Below, in pieces: positions 18,807 through 27,077 of a DNA stretch of 64,000 nucleotides. Within the stretch, counting starts at the first letter, position 1; the number at the start of each line of letters is the position of its first letter. The position numbers and the translations under genes are program-made. The notes under the pieces are model-generated. The model ran no database searches. It saw nothing but the letters and a program-made list of their open reading frames with translations, and was not told where the DNA came from. The stretch covers positions 62,001 to 126,000 of the forward strand of contig NZ_JARZHG010000011.1 in assembly GCF_029946505.1 (NCBI RefSeq), in the 5' to 3' direction. This stretch comes from Polyangium sp. y55x31 (lineage in GTDB: Bacteria; Myxococcota_A; Polyangia; Polyangiales; Polyangiaceae).

Positions 18807-20792
18807 TCAAAGCGTATCGGAGAAAAGCAGCACGTAGGGCAGGTTGTCCCCCATCTCGCCGGGATTGTCCCCGCGGGGCGTCGTATCGCCGAGGCCGAGC
18901 CGACCGTAAAGCCCCGATCCCCAGCACTTGACCCGACCCTGGAGCAGGGCACACGTGGTGGAGTTGCCTGTCGTCACGGCCGTCGCCGACAAGCCGCTGC
19001 CCATATCGACGGCGGGCAGGGTGTCGCCCATCTGCCCGGGCATGGAGCCCCACGAATCCGTCGTCCCGAGCCCGAGCGACCCGAGCGCCCCGAATCCCCA
19101 ACACTTCACGGTGTCGTCCGTGAGGATCACGCAGGTGTGAAGCCTTCCGGTCGCGAGGCTCTTCGCTTTTTTGCCGGTCCCCAGATCGACGGCCGGGAGG
19201 TTATCGCCCATCTCGCCCGGAGTGTCTCCTCGGTTCTGGGAATCCCCGAGGCCGAGGACGCCGAACAGGTTTTCGCCCCAGCACTTCACGCTCCCATCAT
19301 CGAGGAGCGCGCAGGTACGATACCCGTTGGCGGACAGGGAGACGGCCGTCCTGCCCGTCCCCAGGTCGACGTAGGGCAGAGCGTCCCCCATTTCGTTGGC
19401 CTGGTCGCCGCGATTCTCCGTGTCGCCGAGGCCGAGCCGCCCGTAGGCGTTGCTGCCCCAGCACTTGACCCGATCGTCGCCCGTGATGGCGCACGAATGC
19501 TCCTCGCCCAGCGCGAGCGCCTTGACCGTCACGCCGGCGCCCAGATTCACGAAAGGAAGGTTCATGCCCATCTGATTCGGCTGCGCCCCTCGCGGGGATT
19601 TGTCGCCGAGGCCGAGCTGGCCGTAGAAGTTGTAGCCCCAGCACTTGATCCGTCCGTCGGCGAACAGCGCACACGTATGGGAATGCCCGGCGAAGATCGC
19701 TTTGGGTCCCATCGCGACGCCGAGGTCCACGAAGGGCAGAGCGTCCCCCATCTCGCCCGGCTCGTCGCCGTGCCAGAGGGTGCTCCCGAGCCCGAGCTGC
19801 CCCACCTCGGCGCTGCCCCAGCATTTTACGCGGCCGTCGTCGAAGAGAGCGCACGCGTGCCTGCTGCCCGGCGCGACGGAGTCGACCTTCAAGCCCGTCC
19901 CGAGCGGCACCCGCTGCAGGTTGGCCCCCATCTCGCCGGCCATGTCGCCGCGATGCAGCTTGTCGCCCTGTCCGAGGGGACCGTACGTGTTTTCGCCCCA
20001 GCATTTCACGCTCTTGTCGAAGAGCAGAGCGCAGGAGAAACCATCATACGTCTTCACGCCGAGGACCGTGGGGGGCGTGCAGCCCTCCTCGTCGGCCGTG
20101 CCGTCGCAATCCTCGTCGAGCCCCGTGCTGCAGATCTCGTCCGTCGGCAAGGACTCCCCCGCGCATTCCCCGGAGACGCCCGTACCGAGCTCATTGCATG
20201 TCGCAGTCCCCGCCGCGCAGAGCCCCACGCCGAGCGTACCGTCCGGGCCCGTGTAGCAAGTCGTGCTCGACGACGGCAAGCACACGCAAGCGGTCCCTTC
20301 CTCGTTGACCGACCCATCACAATCATCATCCACGGGCGTCTCGCACGTCTCGGGCGAGGGCACGATCTCGCCGACGCAGGGGCCAAACGCCGTCCCCTGC
20401 GCATTACACGTCTCGATCCCGCCCACGCAAGCCCCCATTCCCAGCGTGCTCGACGGGCCCGAATAACACGGCTGCGTGGCTCCCGGCACGCAAATGCCGC
20501 CGCCCCCCGCACCGCCGCCGCCCCCCACGCCGCCGGTGCCTCCCGTGCCGCCCGTGCCGCCCGTGCCGCCCGTGCCGCCGGTACCGCCCATTCCGCCGGT
20601 GCCGCCGGTGCCGCCTTCGCCGGCGGTACCACCTTCGCCGCCGTCCCCGCCGGGGCCCCTGGTATCGTCCCCGCACCCGATGGCGAAGCCGACGAGGCCC
20701 ACGAAAATGGGGATGAGGGCCCTCGGCACCCGAACACGGCCCCCCTGCCCGTCCGCCGTCGCCCCGCGATTCTTCGATTCACGCATGACCAT
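18807..20792 (-). CDS. RCC1-repeat lipoprotein with Gly-rich linker
   Basis: 661 residues. The signal peptide ends in lipobox F-A-I-G-C (Cys about 40), followed by a long G-G-T-G-G linker (about 45-100). Two to three Cys-rich modules (about 100-235) carry the pattern C-Y-x-G-P and D-D-D-C-D-G, a MopE-like or thrombospondin-3-like acidic motif seen in many deltaproteobacterial surface proteins. The rest is a beta-propeller of RCC1 repeats, at least seven units, each with C-A-L, K-C-W-G and G-x-L-G-L-G-D. The gene starts at ATG 20792 or 20786. It is probably a surface-exposed binding protein; the ligand is unknown. Confidence 0.85.
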   Translation of the reverse strand: MVMRESKNRGATADGQGGRVRVPRALIPIFVGLVGFAIGCGDDTRGPGGDGGEGGTAGEGGTGGTGGMGGTGGTGGTGGTGGTGGTGGVGGGGGAGGGGICVPGATQPCYSGPSSTLGMGACVGGIETCNAQGTAFGPCVGEIVPSPETCETPVDDDCDGSVNEEGTACVCLPSSSTTCYTGPDGTLGVGLCAAGTATCNELGTGVSGECAGESLPTDEICSTGLDEDCDGTADEEGCTPPTVLGVKTYDGFSCALLFDKSVKCWGENTYGPLGQGDKLHRGDMAGEMGANLQRVPLGTGLKVDSVAPGSRHACALFDDGRVKCWGSAEVGQLGLGSTLWHGDEPGEMGDALPFVDLGVAMGPKAIFAGHSHTCALFADGRIKCWGYNFYGQLGLGDKSPRGAQPNQMGMNLPFVNLGAGVTVKALALGEEHSCAITGDDRVKCWGSNAYGRLGLGDTENRGDQANEMGDALPYVDLGTGRTAVSLSANGYRTCALLDDGSVKCWGENLFGVLGLGDSQNRGDTPGEMGDNLPAVDLGTGKKAKSLATGRLHTCVILTDDTVKCWGFGALGSLGLGTTDSWGSMPGQMGDTLPAVDMGSGLSATAVTTGNSTTCALLQGRVKCWGSGLYGRLGLGDTTPRGDNPGEMGDNLPYVLLFSDTL

Positions 20793-20974
20793 TCCCTACT
20801 TTCGACATCCGCCAGTACGCCGCCCGGCAGCCAAAGCGAATAAGTCTGAATTCCTGAAGCCGGCGACGCTCTAGCACGCATTCCGCGCGGCGGTCAACCG
20901 CACGAGCAAGCCACCGGCGAGCGTTTTTATGCATGACTGCCGCGTCGAAAGCGTGGATCTCCTATGGGCTGGAA

Positions 20975-21007
20975 CCGCCGCGCCGGGGCGCTCGCCCGGC
21001 GCGGCGG
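20975..21007. repeat. 13-bp GC hairpin
   Basis: CCGCCGCGCCGGG (20975-20987) and CCCGGCGCGGCGG (20995-21007) are exact inverted copies around a 7-base loop. No T-tract follows, and no gene ends nearby. It may be a remnant of the hairpin elements found elsewhere in the window. Confidence 0.5.
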
Positions 21008-21175
21008 CTTGCGATGAGACCAATGCTCAGGCCCAGGCCCCGGGGTTTGAGGCGTAGCTCTAGCCGCCCCAGCCCGGCACGCGCGCGCGGCGGAGCACCA
21101 GCGGCAGGCCGAACGCGGCGCCCGCCCACGCTTCGAGGAACGCCGCGAGGCTCGGGGCGATCCGCAGAGGCTTCC

Positions 21176-21626
21176 GCTTCCGCGCGCGTCGACCTCGCGT
21201 TGCGCCCCTTCCAAGGCGACCTCCGCGCGCGTCGACCTCGCGTTGCGCCCCTTCCAAGGCGACTTCCACGCGCACCGACCTCGCGTTGCGCCCCTTCCAA
21301 AGCGACCTCCATGCGCGCCGACCTCGCGTTGCGCCCCTTCCAAGGCGACCTCCACGAGCACCGACCTCGCGTTGCGCCTCTTCCAAGGCGACCTCCGCGC
21401 GCGTCGACCCCGCGTTGCGCCCCTTCCAAGGCGACCTCCATGCGCGCCGACCTCGCGTCGCGCCCCTTCCAAGGCGACCTCCGCGCGCGCTGACCTGTCT
21501 CCGCGCCCCTTCCAACCCGCTTCCCGCGTGCGCCGACCGCTCTTTGCGCCCCCTCCGAGCCTCGATCCCCACGCGCCGATCCCTCTTTGCGCCCTCTCCG
21601 CGGGCATGCCGCTTCATTCCGGATCG
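21176..21626. repeat. 43-bp tandem array (minisatellite)
   Basis: Units start at 21197, 21240, 21283, 21326, 21369, 21412 and 21455, always 43 bases apart. They share the core GCGCCCCTTCCAAGGCGACC followed by a variable GCGCGYCGACC part. Half a unit precedes the array (21176-21196). Three increasingly decayed units follow (21498, 21541, 21584). Because 43 is not a multiple of three, coding in one frame would rotate through a 129-bp superperiod. No stop codon occurs in any of the six frames across the seven good units. There are no unique spacers, so it is not a CRISPR array. Confidence 0.9.
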
Positions 21627-21792
21627 ACCCCGCTCCATTCCGGATCGCTCCTCGTTCCGTTTCGGAGCACCCCCCTGCCGCGCCGCGCCCCTTTCGCGGC
21701 GTTTCTCCGCTGGCATTCACCTTGCTGTGTCTGCCTCCCGAACCCGCGGCGCGACATTCCGTCGCGTCTGCTTCCAGCGAGGTGTCTCTCCC

Positions 21793-22581
21793 ATGCCGAC
21801 GACCACCACCCCCGCCAAGCTCTCCCGCGCCGAAAAGGCCACCATTTGCCGCAAGCTCCACGACAATCTCGTCGTCCGCGCCCAAATGGGCCCCCCCGAG
21901 CCTGCGCTCGACGCGTTCATCCCGCAGCTCGACACCACGGCCACGCGGCTCGAGGCCCACGTGGCCGGCAAACATGCCGCCAGCGCCGCGCGCGCCGCGT
22001 ACGCCGACCGCGTCGAGAAGGCCGACGTCGAGGTCGATACCTTGGCCTGCCACATCGAAAGCTTCCTCGGCAACGAAAGCCATCGCCGCCAGGGGCCCCA
22101 CGTCGCCACGGTCCGAGCGATTCACGCCGCCGCATTCCCCACGGGGCGCTCGTTCCTCGATACGCGTGTCCCCGAGGAGAATGCCGAGGTCCGCCGGATC
22201 CTCGCCGTCCTGCGCGCCCCGGAGCATGCCGCCACGCTTGCCGGGATCTCGTTCCCCATGGAATGGTTATCCCGACTCGAGTTCGCCGTCGGTGAGAGCG
22301 ACCTGGCCTATGCCGAGCGCGCTTCGGCGCGAGGGACCACCGGCCATCACGTGAACCTCGGCAAGGACGCAGAGGCTGATTGGCTCGATGTGGTGGGACG
22401 GCTGCGCAAGTACGTGGAGAGCCGCGCGTCCGCGGGAGACGTCGAGCGGTCCCTCGAAGGTCGGATGCTCCTCGCTCCACTGATGGACGCCATGGCGCAC
22501 GCAAAGGCCGTCGCCGCCGCCCGCGCGACACGAAGGACCAAAAAGGCGGAAGAGCCGACAGCCGAGCCGTCGACGACCTAG
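21793..22581 (+). CDS. Hypothetical protein, mostly helical
   Basis: 262 residues from ATG 21793. The frame extends upstream into the 43-bp array, but that part has array composition and no start signal I trust. The N-terminus M-P-T-T-T-T-P-A-K-L-S-R-A-E-K is followed by long helical stretches rich in Ala/Glu/Arg with few hydrophobic residues, and the end is basic (T-R-R-T-K-K-A-E-E). There is no signal peptide or membrane segment and no recognisable motif. The gene follows the array by about 170 bp and might be controlled from it. Confidence 0.55.
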   Translation: MPTTTTPAKLSRAEKATICRKLHDNLVVRAQMGPPEPALDAFIPQLDTTATRLEAHVAGKHAASAARAAYADRVEKADVEVDTLACHIESFLGNESHRRQGPHVATVRAIHAAAFPTGRSFLDTRVPEENAEVRRILAVLRAPEHAATLAGISFPMEWLSRLEFAVGESDLAYAERASARGTTGHHVNLGKDAEADWLDVVGRLRKYVESRASAGDVERSLEGRMLLAPLMDAMAHAKAVAAARATRRTKKAEEPTAEPSTT

Positions 22582-22822
22582 TCGCCGCTGCCCGTCCGCC
22601 GCTCGTGTCCCCCTTCCGCCGCTGCAACACCCGATTGTCGGCGGCGCCCCGCTCCCGTTCACCGTCCACGAAGGTCCGTCCTTCACGCCCCTGCCCGTTT
22701 CCTCCTCGCACAACGCCCTGGTCGACGGCTCCCCTTGCCGCAGATCGACGCGCTTGCCCGGGTTGCGACGCGGCGCGGCGGGAGTACAGATTCCCTCGTC
22801 ACGCGTCACGTCGGAGGGGGGC

Positions 22823-23353
22823 ATGGCGTACCGGATGGAGGACCTGATCCGTGGGTCCATGCGTGGAGGGCTCATTTTCGGGTATGTCCCCGCGTCGCCG
22901 GAGCACGTATCTCCCGCGGTGTACAAATCCGCCCTGCTCGCCGAGCTCGACCGCATGAGAGCGGCGGGGCTCGCGGCCGAGGCGTGTTGTTCGAGCGAGC
23001 TCGAGGAGCTCGACGAGGCGCGCCTCTCGCCTGGCATCACGCTCTGCGGCCTCGTCCCGGATCGTGTCGGGCCGCAGGAGCTCGAGCGGATTCTGCGCTG
23101 CGTGAAGAGCGACGACCGTCCGTTCTTCTCGAAGCGTTTTCGCGCCGATCCTGCGAAACACCGGAAGAAGCCGGCCTCGCTCGCTCCGCAGCAGCGGTCG
23201 AGCCTGTTCGAGCTTTTTCCCGAGGTGCACCAGGATTTCGTCCTGTTCATCTCGCACGAGCCGCGCGTGGCCGACCTCTTGCGCCACTCCGCGCACGCAA
23301 GCTCGCCGCTCTTCGATTACCGGCACCACTACCGGATCATCGATCTGCCCTGA
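22823..23353 (+). CDS. Hypothetical protein, soluble
   Basis: 176 residues. ATG 22823 is chosen because a strong ribosome binding site (GGAGGGGG, 22813-22820) lies just upstream. An earlier in-frame ATG at 22754 lacks one. The protein has a mixed alpha/beta pattern with a basic central segment (K-R-F-R-A-D-P-A-K-H-R-K-K) and C-terminal Y-R-H-H-Y-R-I-I-D-L-P. No known domain is recognised. The 241 bases upstream hold nothing else I can identify. The stop is four bases from the convergent lipoprotein stop. Confidence 0.6.
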   Translation: MAYRMEDLIRGSMRGGLIFGYVPASPEHVSPAVYKSALLAELDRMRAAGLAAEACCSSELEELDEARLSPGITLCGLVPDRVGPQELERILRCVKSDDRPFFSKRFRADPAKHRKKPASLAPQQRSSLFELFPEVHQDFVLFISHEPRVADLLRHSAHASSPLFDYRHHYRIIDLP

Positions 23354-23357
23354 GCAT

Positions 23358-23759
23358 TCAGCGGATCATGCAGGTCTCGTCCGCGGCGATGCAGGCGCCG
23401 AGCTGGGCGCCGCTCGCGCCACAACAGTTGCCGGTCAAACAATCGTCGTAGGTCAGGCAGCCGGAGCCCTTGGGGCACTTGAGCCCGAGCATGCCGCAGG
23501 TCGGGCCGCCGCAATCGACGCCGGTTTCGTCCCCGTTGGGGACGCCGTCCATGCAGTCGGGCGCAGCGCCGCCGCTTCCGCTCGCGCTTCCGCCGCTGCC
23601 GCCGCCGCCGCCTCCGCCTCCGCCGCCGCCGCCGCTGCTGCTCGCGCTTCCGCTCCCGCTCCCGCTCCCGCCACCGCTTCCGCCGTCGTCACCGTCTGCC
23701 GTGCATGCGGCCGCAGTGGCGAGGAGCGCTGCGAGGCCCCACCCGAACGCCTTGCCCAT
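23358..23759 (-). CDS. Small Cys-rich lipoprotein with Gly/Ser linker
   Basis: 133 residues. The signal peptide has lipobox T-A-A-A-C (Cys about 19), then a Gly/Ser-only stretch to about residue 66, then a 65-residue domain with about ten cysteines in knottin-like spacing (C-x-G-x-x-C-G-M, G-N-C-C-G). This is the same design as the N-terminal block of the FG-GAP lipoprotein (C-M-D-G-V-P-N-G-D-E-T-G-V-D-C-G-G is a motif frequent in myxobacterial surface proteins). It probably resides on the outer membrane. No enzymatic function is apparent. Confidence 0.75.
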   Translation of the reverse strand: MGKAFGWGLAALLATAAACTADGDDGGSGGGSGSGSGSASSSGGGGGGGGGGGGSGGSASGSGGAAPDCMDGVPNGDETGVDCGGPTCGMLGLKCPKGSGCLTYDDCLTGNCCGASGAQLGACIAADETCMIR

Positions 23760-23858
23760 TCCCGATCTCTCTCCCTCGTGATCGCCGCGGACGGAAACGC
23801 GCGGACGAGACTACCACGGGGCTCTGTGCGCGGGCCGTTTTCATGAGAGAATCGAGCG

Positions 23859-24344
23859 ATGGACGAGACGTTCCGCCTGCACGTCCGTGCGATCGCGGCC
23901 GAAGGCAAGGGCGAGCCTTTCGGAGGGCGCATCTTCCTCCCGCTCGTGACGCTCGACTCGGGCGCGCGCGTGGGCGTCGACGGCGATGGGACGTTCGTGC
24001 TCGCGAGCGCCGAAGGAGACGTGATCTCTCCGTACAGCACGGAAGACGCGCATGTTTTCCACGAGGTGCTGGAGTGGAAACGCGACGCCTTCGATGACAA
24101 GCTCGAAGAAGCCGGACGCGCGCTGGGGTTGCCGGAGCTCTCGGCCTCCCTCGCCTTCCCCGCGTCCGGCGTCGTCCGCGCCGTGCTCGCGAAGAACATG
24201 CACTACACGACCCGCCTGGCGCTGTCGTGGCTTCGGCCCTCGGAGCTCCGCCAGGTGCAGGACGACATCCGCCGCGTGGCCGAGGACAAGCAATTGCCCA
24301 CGACCCTGCGAGATTTCGCGCGCAGGCTCCTCGTATCGTCCTGA
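23859..24344 (+). CDS. Hypothetical protein
   Basis: 161 residues. The first half looks beta-rich (F-G-G-R-I-F-L-P-L-V-T-L-D-S-G), the second half helical with charged heptads ending in F-A-R-R-L-L-V-S-S. No signal peptide, membrane helix or known motif is seen. It lies 70 bp before another unknown gene on the same strand, so the two may be cotranscribed. Confidence 0.6.
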   Translation: MDETFRLHVRAIAAEGKGEPFGGRIFLPLVTLDSGARVGVDGDGTFVLASAEGDVISPYSTEDAHVFHEVLEWKRDAFDDKLEEAGRALGLPELSASLAFPASGVVRAVLAKNMHYTTRLALSWLRPSELRQVQDDIRRVAEDKQLPTTLRDFARRLLVSS

Positions 24345-24414
24345 CGAACTTTTCGTTCCGGGCCACGCCCGACCGCGCTACACAGGTTCAGCGATCGTGA
24401 AGGAAAGGAACCCC

Positions 24415-25296
24415 ATGCCCGAGCCGTCTACGCCCCCGCCTCCGGGCCTGATCAGCGAGCAAGACGTGGAGCAGGAAATCCAGCGCCTCTTTCTCGCCCA
24501 GGCCGGATCGGGCCTCGTCATCCGCGTCTACGGTGAGGAGGGCGGGACGGCCGAGAACCTCGAAGCCTTCCGCGAGATGCTCACGTCGCTCCGGATGTAC
24601 GACTACGGGAGCGCCGCCGGCGACGTACTCGTGGACGCGCCGAACCGTCAGATCCTGACGCGCGCGCTCTCCGTCCTCGCTCGCGAGCAACACCAGAAGC
24701 GCATCCTCGACCACGTCCTCACGACGTTCGGTCGGCACCTCATCGATCCCCTGGCCCTCATCCTCGACACGACGCCCGAAGGCACGCTCATCTCGCGCCT
24801 CAGCGTGCTCCGGGACGTCTTCCTCGCGCAGATCGCCGAGCTGAAGCTGACGCAGGAGTCGCAGAGCATGCTCTCCGAGGACCTGCGGCGGCTCCTGACG
24901 GACGAGTACCTGTCGATGGTCGCCGAGCACGAGGAGCGTGTGCAAAGGCCGCGCGTGCGGCGTCTGGCGCAGCAGATTTTGCGCCTCGTCGGCTCGACGT
25001 TCCACAAGGCGCTGCGCGGCTGGCCCGAGCACGCCGAGCGCATCGCCTCGATGGTCTCACGCCGCATGCACGGCAAAGTGCAGCTCCGCGAGGTGCCCAC
25101 GCTGATCCGCGATCAGATCTGCCACGCGATCGAGGAGTTTTTGTGGGTCGAGACAGCCAACGAGATCGAAGGCGCGTTGACGTCGCTGTTCGCCGAGCAC
25201 CACGGCGTGATGAACGAGCCACCACGCGAGCTCGATCGGTCGCTCTACCGCGAGTTCGCCCACGCCTGCTGGGAGATCGTCGCGGAGTACTGCTGA
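24415..25296 (+). CDS. Hypothetical all-helical protein
   Basis: 293 residues. ATG 24415 is preferred because AAGGAAAGGAA lies directly upstream and the sequence before it is the coding sequence of the preceding gene in another frame. Long amphipathic helices dominate, with repeated E-E-F, L-T-D-E-Y and R-Q-I-L-R patterns; there is no Cys pair until the final residue and no transmembrane segment. I do not recognise the family. Confidence 0.62.
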   Translation: MPEPSTPPPPGLISEQDVEQEIQRLFLAQAGSGLVIRVYGEEGGTAENLEAFREMLTSLRMYDYGSAAGDVLVDAPNRQILTRALSVLAREQHQKRILDHVLTTFGRHLIDPLALILDTTPEGTLISRLSVLRDVFLAQIAELKLTQESQSMLSEDLRRLLTDEYLSMVAEHEERVQRPRVRRLAQQILRLVGSTFHKALRGWPEHAERIASMVSRRMHGKVQLREVPTLIRDQICHAIEEFLWVETANEIEGALTSLFAEHHGVMNEPPRELDRSLYREFAHACWEIVAEYC

Positions 25297-25397
25297 CCCC
25301 TCCCCCGGGGTGAGGAGAATCGGCACGGCCTTCGCATAGGGCGAGGCTACGAGCGTGCTGTCGGTGCGCGCCCGCCCGCTCGACGTCGAGGTACCCC

Positions 25398-25853
25398 GTG
25401 ATCCGCACTTGTCCGTCTTGCCAGACGAAAAATCGAATCCCCCCGGAGCGCCTGACCGACACCGGTCGCTGCGGCGCCTGCAAATCCCCACTACCGCCAC
25501 TCGCCGAAGCCCTGGAAGTCGACGCCCGGGAGTTCGGAGACATCGTCCGCACCGCGAAGGTGCCCGTGCTCGTGGATTTCTGGGCCCCCTGGTGCGGCCC
25601 CTGCCGGATGGCAACACCCGAGGTCGCCCGCGCCGCCGCCCAGCGAGCAGGAAAAGCCATCGTGCTGAAGGTGAACACCGACGAGCACCCCGATCTCGCC
25701 AGCCGCTACGGCGTCCGCGGCATCCCCCACTTCGTGGTGCTCCGAAACAGCGAGGTGGTGGTGTCACAAGCCGGGCTCGTCCGGAGCGCACAACTCGTCG
25801 CCTGGATCGACCGCGCCAGCGGGACCAATCCACGGCGCGCACACGTGGCCTAG
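25398..25853 (+). CDS. trxC: Thioredoxin 2 (zinc-finger thioredoxin)
   Basis: 151 residues from GTG 25398. An N-terminal zinc-binding domain with two C-x-x-C pairs (C-P-S-C near 5 and C-G-A-C near 25) precedes a thioredoxin fold with active site W-C-G-P-C (about 64-68) and cis-Pro segment G-I-P-H-F. This arrangement defines the TrxC class, cytosolic disulfide reductases often linked to oxidative stress. Length is typical (E. coli TrxC 139). The folD gene begins 27 bp after its stop. Confidence 0.93.
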   Translation: MIRTCPSCQTKNRIPPERLTDTGRCGACKSPLPPLAEALEVDAREFGDIVRTAKVPVLVDFWAPWCGPCRMATPEVARAAAQRAGKAIVLKVNTDEHPDLASRYGVRGIPHFVVLRNSEVVVSQAGLVRSAQLVAWIDRASGTNPRRAHVA

Positions 25854-25880
25854 CGCAGATTTCTGCCTAGACTCCGGCCC

Positions 25881-26738
25881 ATGAGTGGAGCCCTCCTCGA
25901 CGGAAAAGCCCTGGCGCAAAAGGTGCGCGACGAGGTGCGCGCAGACGTCGCACAGTTCGTCGCAAAGCACGGTCGTCCGCCCGGTCTCGACGTGATCCTC
26001 GTAGGCGAAGACCCCGCAAGCGTCGTCTACACGCGCAACAAGGAAAAAGCCTCAAACGAGGTCGGAATGCGCGGCAGGCTCCATCGGCTGCCCGCCGAGA
26101 CGAGCGAAGCAGAGCTGCTCGACCGAATCGCCGCACTGAACGCCGACGAGACGGTCGACGGCATCCTGGTACAACTCCCCCTGCCGAAGCACATCCGCGA
26201 AGACCGCGTGATCGACGCAGTGTCGCCAGCCAAAGACGTCGACGGCTTCCACCCGATCAACGCAGGTCGTCTGGCAACCGGCAAAGCCTCCCTCGTGCCA
26301 TGCACCCCCACAGGCTGCATGCGGCTGATCGCAGAGACAGGCCGTTCCCTCGAAGGCTCACGCGCCGTGGTGGTCGGGCGAAGCAACATCGTGGGCAAAC
26401 CCATGGCCATGCTGCTACTCGGAGCAAACGCAACCGTGACGATGGCCCACTCACGCACGAAAGATCTGCCCGCCGTCTGTCGCGAAGCCGACGTACTCGT
26501 CGTCGCCGTGGGACGCGCACGCATGGTGAAAGGCGACTGGATCAAGGAAGGCGCCGTCGTGATCGACGTGGGCATGAACCGCGACGAATCCGGCAAGCTC
26601 TGCGGCGACGTCGACACAGAAAGCGCCCGAAAACACGCCTCATTCATCACCCCCGTCCCCGGCGGCGTCGGTCCCATGACCATCGCATGCCTGCTACAAA
26701 ACACAGCACGCGCAGCGCGGGCACGCGTGGGCGGCTGA
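25881..26738 (+). CDS. folD: Bifunctional methylenetetrahydrofolate dehydrogenase/cyclohydrolase
   Basis: 285 residues, full length. It interconverts 5,10-methylene-, 5,10-methenyl- and 10-formyl-THF with NADP in one-carbon metabolism. The catalytic Y-x-x-x-K is in V-Y-T-R-N-K; the family signatures [10 protein letters not shown] and the dinucleotide loop [11 protein letters not shown] are intact, and [10 protein letters not shown] lies near the C-terminus. It is 27 bp behind trxC and probably cotranscribed. The stop abuts hairpin element B. Confidence 0.97.
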   Translation: MSGALLDGKALAQKVRDEVRADVAQFVAKHGRPPGLDVILVGEDPASVVYTRNKEKASNEVGMRGRLHRLPAETSEAELLDRIAALNADETVDGILVQLPLPKHIREDRVIDAVSPAKDVDGFHPINAGRLATGKASLVPCTPTGCMRLIAETGRSLEGSRAVVVGRSNIVGKPMAMLLLGANATVTMAHSRTKDLPAVCREADVLVVAVGRARMVKGDWIKEGAVVIDVGMNRDESGKLCGDVDTESARKHASFITPVPGGVGPMTIACLLQNTARAARARVGG

Positions 26739-26751
26739 GGGCGTGGCGGCG

Positions 26752-27063
26752 CCGGGGTTTCACCCCGGACCCCGACCAGGGGTTGTCCACCCCTGGACCC
26801 GGACCAGGCACGGCCTGGACCGGGGGCGGAGAAACCGCGCGATGCGCGGTTTCTCCGACGGGCCCGTGGCAAGACCACGAGTGTCGTCGCAGCCGACCCG
26901 TCAGCCCTACCGTCTTGGCTGGCCAGCCCCTCGCCGGTCTTGACCTGGCCCGTTCGATGAACTGCGCATCGCGCAGTTCATCGACCACGAGTCCAGCGCT
27001 TGCGCTGGTCCGGGGTGCAGGGGGCGGACAGCCCCCTGCTCGGGGTCCGGGGTGAAACCCCGG
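26752..27063. repeat. Compound hairpin element B (convergent gap)
   Basis: This is the clearest copy. Left arm: CCGGGGT/ACCCCGG loop TTC (26752-26768), CCAGGGGT/ACCCCTGG loop TGTCC (26776-26796), CCAGGC/GCCTGG loop ACG (26804-26818), and a 13-bp stem GGAGAAACCGCGC loop GAT (26828-26856), then a box containing CGTGG-CAAGA-CCACG (26864-26878). Right arm, inverted: the box equivalent, a 13-bp stem CGATGAACTGCGC loop ATC (26955-26983), CCAGCGC/GCGCTGG loop TT (26993-27008), GCAGGGGGC/GCCCCCTGC loop GGACA (27017-27039), CCGGGGT/ACCCCGG loop GAA (27047-27063). Right-arm loops are the reverse complements of left-arm loops (TTC/GAA, TGTCC/GGACA, GAT/ATC). It spans nearly all of the folD-regulator gap. 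Confidence 0.9.
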
Positions 27064-27077
27064 CGCTACGCCGCTGC

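Larger units (their letters stand above)
20793..21792. other. 1-kb intergenic region between divergent genes
   Basis: This lies between the RCC1 lipoprotein start (minus strand) and the hypothetical gene at 21793 (plus strand). It holds a 13-bp perfect hairpin (20975-21007), a short sequence like the end of the compound hairpin elements (about 21040-21062, CCCCGGGGTTTGAGGCGTAG), the 43-bp tandem array (21176 to about 21626), and a 60-bp stretch with repeated CATTCCGGATCG (about 21614-21650). Long open frames here exist in all six frames and follow from the repeat composition, so I call no gene. Confidence 0.6.

Noticed and set aside
20933-21607. Repeat-rich protein encoded by the 43-bp array
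   Set aside because: All six frames are open, no start signal is convincing, and decay of the last units ignores any reading frame.
21176-21626. CRISPR array
   Set aside because: Units are contiguous at 43 bp with no unique spacers, and no cas genes are nearby.
26743-27075. Small proteins encoded in the hairpin elements (peptides rich in P-G-F-H-P-G-P and W-T-R-T)
   Set aside because: They are translations of the hairpin sequences, occur in several frames of every copy, and lack ribosome binding sites.
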